Shown here piece after piece: positions 36,846 to 64,000 of a stretch of 64,000 nucleotides of DNA. The translations under genes and the position numbers were made by a program. This DNA comes from Sipunculus nudus. Its lineage: Eukaryota > Annelida > Sipuncula > Golfingiida > Sipunculidae. A model generated the notes under the pieces. That model searched no databases. It was not told the origin of the DNA and was given only the letters and a program-made list of their open reading frames with translations. How positions within the stretch are numbered: position 1 is the first letter of the stretch; the number at the start of each line of letters is the position of its first letter. The DNA lies in NCBI GenBank assembly GCA_026874595.1, contig CM049307.1, positions 91,575,830 to 91,639,829 of the forward strand, read 5' to 3'.

Positions 36846-37919
36846 AAGCCTACAGGCCTAATGCGAACCTGTGCAAAGATTGGGAAAATGAATGGAGGTT
36901 TATTTTTGAAATTTAATATTGATCCTCTTAAGTCCTGCATATCTACCTTAGTCATTATGATTTCAGCAAAATGTTTCGGACCTGCAATTTTCAGACTAGG
37001 ACATTTCAAAACTAGAATATTGGTAGTCGACAAGTGACTATGTGTATCCGCATAAATCAGAGTGGAACGGGTGAAGTGAGGCATAGATTAAGTGGCAAGG
37101 GGAAAAGAGTGGGGTGTGTTGCATATTAGCATGGATGTCTGCAGCGTAAACTTGAATGTAGGTGGGGCCACCTGTCATAAAATCGAGAAAATTGTCCAGG
37201 ATGTATGAACCTGCAAAATTCCAGGTAGACAAGTCAAACCATTGCTGAGATATGAGTGATTTTATCCCAAGGCAGATGAACAGATGGACGCTGTGCATAA
37301 ATGGTTGGAGGTGGCGCCACCAGTTTTGCCTATGAGGAAGAGCTATGTGGGATCTATGAACATGCAAAATTTTGGCTCAATCGGTCAAACGGTTCCCGAG
37401 ATATGAGCTTTGATGTCTGCAGAGTAAACTTGAATGTAGGTGGTCCCTCCTGTCATAAAATCGAGAAAGCTGTCCAGGATGTATAAACCTGCAAAATTTC
37501 AGGTGGAAAATTCAAACCACTTCTGAGATATCAGTGATTTTATCCCAAAGCAGATGAACAGATGGACGCTGTGCAAAAATGGTTGCAGGTGGCGCCACCA
37601 TTTTTAGTGTATGTTATAAAGCTTTCCAAGGGCTACATTTGTGCAAAATTTTGGCTCAATCGGTCAAACGGTTCTGGAGATATGTGGGTTTATGTGTGGA
37701 AACAGACGCACAAATGGACGCTGGGCAGAGAGGAAAGGTCAGAGGTCAACCAAAAATGAGGGCGCAGCAGTTCACATGTGACCGATCATAATTCCGAATT
37801 TTAAAAAATTCTGCCCAATGGTTATGGAGGAGTTCTCCGGAAACCTATGCAGCAATGGCGGCAGCGTCAGCGTCTGACTGAAAACATAGTATCCGCAAAA
37901 CTCTGTTTTGGCGGATACA
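36846..37919. repeat. 278-bp tandem repeat block, copy 2
   Basis: Opens with gcctacaggcctaatgcga as in copy 1 and carries about two units with GGTGGCGCCACC. TGTATCCGC at 37043 and its inverse GGCGGATACA ending at 37919 bound an 877-bp segment. Confidence 0.8.
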
Positions 37920-38260
37920 ATGATTGTAGCTGGCACCACCAGTCTTATATACAACGAAGAGATATATGAATATGCCCAATGTCAGACTGACATGTCAAAC
38001 CCCTCCTGTGAAATAAGCAGGGACATAGACTGTGCAAAAATTATTGTAGGTGGCACCACCAGTCTTGTACACTATAAAGCTACCCGATATGTATAAACAT
38101 GCCCAACTTAAGGCTGATGTATCAAATTCCTCTGTAGAAATAAGCAGGCGCATACCCTGCAAAAGTCAATGTAGGAGGCACCACCTGTCTTGTAAATAAG
38201 AATACCATCAAAGACGCATAGACAGGTCAAAATATCAGTCCAATACATCAAACTTCCCCA
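37920..38260 (+). repeat. Related ggcaccacc units
   Basis: Three degenerate units with gtaggtggcaccaccagtc or close variants, about 130 bp apart (near 37928, 38048, 38170), probably the same family as the 278-bp repeat. Confidence 0.55.
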
Positions 38261-38344
38261 GAGTTTGATGCACTGGGCTGACAAGGCTTAGGTGAGTAAG
38301 GCAGTTGCCCCCGAGTGACCTGTGACAAATTGCTGCCTCAAGCT

Positions 38345-38445
38345 ACTGCACTGAGTGAACTCTTGACCTGCACCTGGCTAGACTGAGTGAACTTTTGACC
38401 TGTACCTGGCTGCACTGAGTGAACTTTTGACCTGTTGCATAATCT
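38345..38445 (+). repeat. 32-bp minisatellite
   Basis: ctgagtgaac recurs at 38351, 38383 and 38415 within cactgagtgaacttttgacc-type units; further partial copies near 38555. Confidence 0.7.
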
Positions 38446-39654
38446 GACACAGTTGGAAGTCTGCCAAAGCTATAAATAGATTCAGGCTGAACATTGGTGC
38501 CAAATATGATGCAGTGAGCAGTCTTCCAAAGCTATAAATAGAATGCAGCTACTGCACTGAGTGAACTCTTGACCTCTACCTGGCTGCACTTCTTCCAATC
38601 CTGGCACTGTGCCAAAACTATTTATAGAGCTGACATCATCTTGGCTAATGGCCAACATCAAGGCACTGGCAATCTGCCAATGGTAAAACCAGTGCTGCCA
38701 TCTGTACACAAAAGTGGTCCCTAATACAAAATGCTTTTCAGCTCACTTTTTATAAAAAAAGAAATCAGGAATATATGTAAAATTATTACGGATGCATACT
38801 GAATGCAAAATTAAATTAAAGATATATCTCATTGATGGCAAATTCTTGAATTAAGTTGAGTAGGGATACCAATAATTTATAATCCACGTACAGTTGTCTT
38901 TATATAGCCACAGAGAGCTGAATATCCATGATTGTAACATTGCCTGGTATGATGAATAACTTAAATCATAAATCTAAATTTTTTAAAAGCTTGTAAAAAA
39001 ACTTTCTTGTCAATATTTACCAAAGATAACCTGAAATCTAAATGTCTAGTGGCATGATGTAATAGATGCTGATTAACTAGTGCCAGGCTAGATGTAACAG
39101 CATAACACAGCTAACATATTGGTAAAATGACTCAATTCAATTTCCATAATTCAGCCAAAACATTCATGTGGAACCATTAATGACAATTATTATAAGAATT
39201 ATTGTAGGGATTATTCTTGTAAAATATTTAACCAACTGGCTTTAGTGGCATCAGTCGAAAAATGTTTCGCAGGCTTATAACTCATATAGGAAGATACAGC
39301 AAACAGCAAACTGGCTAAGTTCAGCTTCCCGTAACTCAGCCAAAAAGCACTGAACCAAAACCCTTTGAACAAACTTAAATTATCAACATCTGAGGATAAT
39401 TAATGTGTGATATTTAAGAATTTGTCCCAGTGGTTTTTGAGAAGATCTTTAGGCTGTTAGGGCATATGACTAAATTCAGATCCCCATAACTTGGCCAAAA
39501 GTCACTGAAAAGAGACCATTTGAACACACTTCAGAAAGCACTACCCTAGGATCATTTCTGTGCGATATTAAACATTTTGGCCATATGGTTTCAGAGAAGA
39601 AGTCATTTGTAGCCTTCAGTGTGTTACAGGCACTGATGACCCCGTACAATAAAG

Positions 39655-40165
39655 GCCGATGCAGGTGGCTCCACCAATACCTAAATTTCAGATATGACCT
39701 ATGTGACCAACATTGGCATAACATTTGGCGATGATAGATACAGCCGTTCCTGAGATTTAAATTTTAATATGCTTTTTTGCACAGTTAACAAAGTTCAGCC
39801 ATCTGTAACTCTGCCAAAAATCATCGAATTGGAACCATTCGAACAAACTTGAGAAAGATTGTTCCAGGGATTATTTCTGTGAAATATTGGACAATTTGGC
39901 TGGACAATTTCGGAGAAGAAGATTTTTAAAGCTGTTTTAGCTTTTTCCCTATAAAATCTAAGAAAATGCAGTTAGAAAAAAAATAAACAAAATCCGATAT
40001 AGTTTTTTGGATGAATGATCATTTGCAAAAAATTTGGTGATGCTAGCTCCTGCCGTTTTTGAGATAGCTATGGTTAACGTACAGACGACGCACGACGTAC
40101 GACGCACGATTCACGACGCACGACGGACGACGCCACACCAACGCATAAGCTCACAGGTTCGCTAA
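39655..40165 (+). repeat. Dispersed repeat ending in acgacgcacgac array, copy 2
   Basis: Nearly the same as 25630-26150. In both places it follows, at some distance, a 278-bp block, so the two may be parts of one larger element. Confidence 0.8.
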
Positions 40166-40344
40166 AAATAGATATGGAGCGATAACCTTGGGTGCCGTCC
40201 TACGTTTGTTGACTGGCCAAACACCACAACTGTAGGACCCAGTAAATGCAAGATTCGCATGCTGACCGGACTAGAAAGAGCTTCCGTTGAACCAGAAAGT
40301 AGGTCATTGTGAACCATATCCCTATGAGCTATATATAAATATGA

Positions 40345-40582
40345 ACTTTATTTAAATATAAACTTTATTTATTTTACATGGATTGTACACCTAGTTATTA
40401 TAATAAATAATACGAGGCACTCTCCATGGCACGGATGTTGGCGCTCGGTAGTCGGTAAGGGTGGAGGAAACCACCGACCTTGGACGGGCCACTACAACCC
40501 ACTCTCATAGCCACACCGGGAATCGAACCCGGGTCGCCAGCGGAGAAGGCCGAGCGTTTTACCACATAGCTTTCCAGGTCCC
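40345..40582 (-). repeat. tRNA-derived SINE
   Basis: On the minus strand it starts gggacctggaaagctatgtg (A box region), then a B box gggttcgattcc near 40525, then a body ending in ttataataactaggtgtac. A plus-strand relative lies at 47605-47770 and a modified copy at 15480-15735. Confidence 0.75.
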
Positions 40583-42571
40583 TTGAGCTACATATGGAGC
40601 AAATCCCCAGCCTTATTATTTAGGAATGGCTGAATAGGTTGTCATGAAATTCGGAATGTTAATTCATCTATATTTATTTTACACAATTTCGTAAAGCGTG
40701 AAACTTAACGTTATCTCTAAATTATTGTCGTTTATATCCCAAATTTTCTGCATAGTCAGTGCGGGCTACCATATGTGCGCATGCGCGACAACATTCTTTG
40801 AATCTCTTCCCCCAAGGAAATATTAAGTATCACCTGCATTCCAATAAAAGATATATTTCTAGATAACTATATAGAACAAAAACAAATCAAATATTCTTGA
40901 ATGAACACTTTATTCATAAAACGTTAACAAACATCAGAAAACATTCAAGCAACAATAAAACACAGTTAAACAGCAATGTCACTGATGCAGGATCAAAGGC
41001 TAACACAAGAACTGTATATGTCAATTCTCCGAGTAAATGTATATATCTTCATGTCCAAGCATCAGGCTGCATAAAAAAATCATGTTATAAATACATTCAA
41101 GTGTTAAATTCTTGGATATAAATTTCAAACCATGCACATAGTAAAATTAGGTCCCTAGAGTTTTCCTGAGACAGAATTGTGTAAAATCAAATATATATAA
41201 ATGTATATCGGACTTTTTCAACAAGTATGTACCAGCGTCCAGTTAACCAACACCGCGGATTTTATCAAATACTAAAACACGTACTGGCAAGACGCCCAAG
41301 CAGGGAGCTCACTTTACGGATGTTAGATTTTATCTTACATTTTAAATTTGAAATATGACAAAATATATATTTCCTGGTAAGTGCCGAGGAGAAAAGTCTA
41401 CTCAGACTAAAGAAAGCACTTAGCTTCCACAAAAGGGAATAGGTGTGCAACGGATAATGGCTATAATTGGACCATCGATACAGGTATAGTTACATATCAC
41501 TGTCGCTACTGATATAAAATTTTTACCCCCATATGACACATCTTTTTTTTCATTCACAAGGTAAATGTAAAGGCACGGGCGCCCATCTTCCCCAAAGCAT
41601 ATATGTGGTTATCCAAAAATAAAATTTAATTATATACAATCTAAAATCTAACCAAATGTTAAAATAGATAAAAAGAAATCTCTGGTAAAACTGAATGAAG
41701 CAGTAGTTAAGTATATCTTCTGTTTGGATATTATAAATCAGCTATTATGTGTTTGGTATAAATTCTCTCTTTCGAACACTTCCTAACGGATACACGTTGC
41801 CGAAACAGGTTGTTGTCATATGTGGACAATTCCTATAATCAGCTGACTATATTCCACATGGAATGTAACTAAGCTGAGAAAAAAAATTAAATATTAAATT
41901 AAATCACATATATGGAAGGTAATTTTTTTGAGTGGGCATTGTCCACTGAGATATTTATTTAATAAGATGAAATATTGAAGTTCTAATTTGAAATGACACT
42001 CTTCACCCTTTAAAATACACTTTATAATTATAAAAATCTTTATTATAAACATGTCTTTCTATATAATACAGGTATGATGAATATTTCTTGCACATATATT
42101 CAGAATAGCAGGATAGACATTTATATTATGCATGTACAGTTAATTCTTATCATAAGAGGTACGACATAAAATTAATACTGTCTTATTAGTGTACATAACC
42201 AAGCACTAAATACTCTGCCATAGATGACCTATGTTAAAATCATTAAAACAGCTAGGAAGCTGTGCCAAGATTTGAAATATATTGCCTATATAAACTGGGT
42301 TCTCAGACATATACACTGGCCCACTAAGATGACCTTTGAACCATGCATGTTTGTTACAGAAAGGTTTTCGTGAGAGATTACAAGGCATGAGAGCAGATCT
42401 GTGGATCTCAGATCTGATACTCAGATCTGATACTGGATTCAGATGGATCAGGAAATATAACAATAATTCTCACCGACACCACAATCAAACATGACCTCTG
42501 TCCAGGAGATTCTGTTTTCATCTGCGTCTCTTTGTTTGTTGGTTTGTTGCTTCAGAATTCCTTATGCAAAA
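40583..42571. other. Intergenic DNA, nothing recognised
   Basis: AT-rich, only short chance frames on either strand. Confidence 0.5.
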
Positions 42572-43640
42572 CAGGGGCGTAGCCAGAGGGGGACCGTAGG
42601 GGGCCATGCCCCCCCCCCCCCCCATCCCCCCCCCCCCCCGTCGCATCCAGTACTCGCCGTCCTTTCGGAGTTCCACCTGATCTAATACTTATGTGTGTAT
42701 ATATATATAATGTATTAATGTATTTAATTGCCTTTGCTATCAGCGGCAGATCCAGAGGGGACACCTTCGGCACCGGCCCCCTGATGAGCTGCAATATATC
42801 TAATTTCATATCTCATTAATCAAATTTCCCAATTTTCGTGATTATTTTTTTTTCATATATTTGTTTGCTAATTTTTAAATAGATATTATTAAAGTTATCT
42901 GCAGTTTATCACTTTCAAATTTATTAGTTGAGTATAAGGATATTTATGATCAGCTGCAGAACAGCTGCAGAACAGCTGCAGAACAACAGGCCCTGGTTAG
43001 GGTCGAACCATAACAATCTCACGGCTCTGGTGACTATGGTACTCGAACTCTTCTGTACTCTAAGGAGTCCTGTGTGCTGTCAAGACCACGAAACCCGGTA
43101 GAGTTTACCATAAGACTTCAACATATCAGTTATTTCACTCCGAGCATTACATTTAAAAGATAATATTTTGCAAGTTACAAATGTAAATGCGCCTTTGCGC
43201 CATGGACTTGTTTGAAAACAACTGAAATTTTATATCCTAATTTTGTAGAAATGTTAATATTAAATATCAAACCTCTCTACAGTTTGACTACATAATGCAA
43301 AAAGCTACAGGAAATCCCCATTTTTTTGTGTAAATTGCCTCAACATGTCCTCCTTACATTGCATATTCAAAAAATGTCCTAAGATGGGACATTTTTATTG
43401 AAAAAAAAAATCATATTATTATGTACAAAAATATATTATGTATAGTTAAAATAATATTAATAATAATAATAATAATGATAATAATAATATATATGTATAT
43501 ACGTGGATATACACGTATATATAACTGTTTTCATAGTACCCATACATGCATATTAGCACCCCCCCCCCCCTGTTTTCGAATTTCTGGCTCTGCAACTGAT
43601 CATGGCCCCCTCCCCTCCCTCAATCCTGGCTACGCCCCTG
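42572..43640. mobile_element. Inverted-repeat DNA transposon remnant with a nested element
   Basis: CAGGGGCGTAGCCAG at 42572-42586 is exactly inverted at 43626-43640. CAAAA flanks both sides (42567-42571 and 43641-43645), consistent with a target duplication. A second pair, CAGCGGCAGATCCAGA at 42741 and its imperfect inverse ending at 43598, sits inside. No transposase frame, so non-autonomous. hAT-like ends are suggested by CAGNGGCG. Confidence 0.6.
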
Positions 43641-43645
43641 CAAAA

Positions 43646-44534
43646 TTTGATTGATTATACAGCAGGGCATGACATCTCAATAATTAGTAAATGGAAAAAG
43701 AAACTTCCTATTCTAAATTATAAATATAATTACAGCATTTTGATTTAAATCAGCTCATGATTCTTCTTTTTCACAGCAATTTTAGTGTTTTTATTTCATA
43801 AATAAAGAAATATATACACATCTTGGTGATTCATTTATATTAATTTGCATAAGTAATAATTACCTATTTCTAATGGCAGTAACCATGCAATCTTTAATAT
43901 TCTGACTAAAATATATGTATACTCCATTAGCACCACATAATACATGTTCTTCTAATGTACTTATATGAAATAATTATTAATGATATTTGATTTATAAAAT
44001 GACTGCAGGTTGGCATAAATTGAGTCAAACTCTTAACATAACCCAGTAGGAAATCTAACTGAACCAACAGAATTGTGATATCTGTCGAGACATAGCCTGC
44101 ACTGGGATGGCCATCCATGCAGTCACAACTATATTGCTGTACAAACCCAGTATTTCTCAACAACAGGATATAAAAGAGGAATTAACTCAAAATGAAACAG
44201 GTTTATGTGTAAATGAAAGTGTAAATCCCATCTCTATGCTGACCATACATATTCCCTGTGCCTCATGTAAAATAGTTGTCAATTACATACCAATAACTTG
44301 TGAAAGACCAGCTTTTTATATGTCATCAGAAGTTCAACAAACATTGGCAGATATTTACCAACAGAGGCAGGAAGGTGAACTTTCCTGACACAATGAACAT
44401 TAGACAAATTAGACATATGATGTATGAAGTCGAGTCAGGAAATTTTAATGAAGCACTAAAATTCTACCATATCTGGACTCAGGTTAAAATACGGGCTGCA
44501 GTTTCAGACATATAAAAAATTATTGGTTTGGTCA
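43646..44534. other. 3' flank of the ABCA gene, nothing recognised
   Basis: AT-rich. A 93-codon plus-strand frame at 44107-44388 has no recognisable features and overlaps nothing; probably chance. Confidence 0.45.
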
Positions 44535-44540
44535 TTTATT
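44535..44540 (-). terminator. Candidate polyadenylation signal of the ABCA gene
   Basis: AATAAA on the minus strand 396 bp after the stop codon. Confidence 0.4.
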
Positions 44541-44935
44541 ATGCCTGTGAATCTTCTTTACTTTGTTTCTGAACAATATATATCAAGTGTGCTTCCACTA
44601 TTGTCTCTCAACATGCATTTTTATGTACTTATATTTTGAATGAAAAGACATATTAACATAACAAAACATAGGTCATAAAAGGAAAAGATGCTCAATTTGA
44701 AATTTGTCAAATGTTATCTTATAGATTTTCTTCATCTTACTGAGTACTCAAGTCAAGAGTCAGTTAGACCAAAGCTACTGTGTATGGAGTTAATATTAAA
44801 AGACACATTCCCTCCCCTAGGGCCCTTGCAGTATTATTATCTAGAGTATATGTTTCCTGTATTGCAGACATACAACATGGGTTCAACAACACAAAACTGG
44901 GGTATGAATGACTGATGAAGATGTAATGACCTCAG

Positions 44936-63031
<18,096 letters not shown>

Positions 63032-64000
63032 CTGAAAATAGAATTTTTTATAAGAATTATCAACCATGCAAGAACTTCATCTCTTTCTCATGCCTCCAGC
63101 AGGTGGCGTGAACTGTACTTTTCCCTCGCTTTGTCAGCGAAATTCAGGGGAAAGTTCCAAACAGATTTTGTTGCAATTTGGTGGATGGTTCAGAAACACC
63201 CAAAGAAGAATCAATTAAATTTTGGATGTGAGTTGGATCACAACATGTTTTTTTTTTGTTTTTCATTCGTTATTTGTTATTCCTTGGTCTGACTAATAAT
63301 GTAAAAGGACCAAAAAGCACCGAAAAGCACAAAAAACAGTATTCTCACCTATTTCTACTTATTAATCATCGTACAAGTAAATATTTTGTCGACTTTGGTA
63401 CAAATATTTACGTAATTGTCCAAATAATCAGCCATCTGTCACCACCATTATCAACTGTCACTAGCATCATCTAGTGAATTATTATAAAATTAATTTGATC
63501 TTTTATAGTGAGTTTAAACACTGATGTATCAATAATGATAGCACTAAATGATAGTGATATTATACCAAATATTATCTGACATGTATATATCTCCTGAGTA
63601 TGCCACAAGCTATCATAAAACAACTTTTTTAATAATGACAATTGAAATCCATAGGCAGAGGTCTGTGCTCTCTGAGTATTTTCTAGTTATTAATAATTGT
63701 ATGTTAATGATCTCTTACATTTAATATAACATATAATATGTTCATCACACATATACCAACCTTGGATGTTGAAAAATTTCATCGAGGCCTTGATTATCAT
63801 CTTAAAATCATAAAATGTTAATTTTTCAGAAAATGTTGTAATTGCTAGCTCATTGTTTTAACAACCTTGTCACAAAAAGTGTTATTGAAAATTTGGTTCA
63901 TCATAAAAAAAGTAGCATATAACTGACCTGTCAACCCCACATGGGGTATATTAGAGAATCACATGTATACCCCAAGAGAACTAACCCATTCCTGTCACTG
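63032..64000. other. ABCA intron reaching the window edge
   Basis: No exon with acceptor, donor and coding character was found here; the next upstream ABCA exon must lie beyond 64000. Confidence 0.5.

Noticed and set aside
40500-40582. A tRNA gene
   Set aside because: A and B boxes are present, but there is no full cloverleaf or acceptor stem, and the tRNA-like part continues into a SINE body found elsewhere in the window.

Overview
The window is animal (metazoan) nuclear DNA: AT-rich, with GT-AG introns, long microsatellites, tRNA-derived SINEs and many dispersed repeats. The repeat style (ACGG tetranucleotide arrays inside or at the end of non-autonomous elements that also carry tandem cores) and the gene types suggest a lophotrochozoan, most likely a bivalve mollusc. 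That placement is inference; no single sequence here proves it. Exon models were built by hand from splice signals and checked for reading-phase continuity.

Layout. (1) 1-9771, plus strand: the 3' part (12 exons, 926 codons) of an LDL-receptor-related type I membrane protein with EGF, YWTD propeller, EGF, YWTD propeller, one membrane helix and a long cytoplasmic tail. (2) 12492-17655, minus: a four-exon gene for a 140-residue secreted protein with six cysteines (paralogue A). (3) 21307-29295, minus: a three-exon gene for a 316-residue GNAT-type acetyltransferase resembling the NAT16/histidine N-acetyltransferase group. (4) 30028-32944, minus: paralogue B of the secreted six-cysteine protein (137 residues) with the same exon structure as A and a TATA box. 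(5) 33.0-44.5 kb: intergenic DNA filled with repeats. (6) 44936 to beyond 63031, minus: the last 11 exons (523 residues) of an ABCA-family transporter, covering the end of its second membrane domain and a complete, intact second nucleotide-binding domain.

Repeats. At least five dispersed families occur two or more times: a 278-bp tandem unit built around a GGTGGCGCCACC palindrome (23.7-25.2, 37.0-37.9, 50.2-51.1 kb), a pearl-like element with an ACGG array and a terminal hairpin (34.9-35.6, 59.0-61.1 kb), a family carrying direct repeats of the nuclear-receptor half-site (20.2, 46.7, 61.8, 62.6 kb), a gcatatgaaatg-containing tandem family, and tRNA-derived SINEs. Also present are an LTR-like segment with a proline-tRNA primer site, a TA-flanked MITE and a nested pair of inverted-repeat elements.

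Most noteworthy: the tandem pair of six-cysteine secreted proteins, which I cannot assign to any known family; a 48-bp minisatellite in the ABCA gene whose every unit copies the adjacent splice donor; a decoy copy of an ABCA exon start; and an LRP-like receptor tail without NPxY but with an IQ-like motif. The genes show no sign of acting together; A and B are a duplicated pair separated by the acetyltransferase gene.
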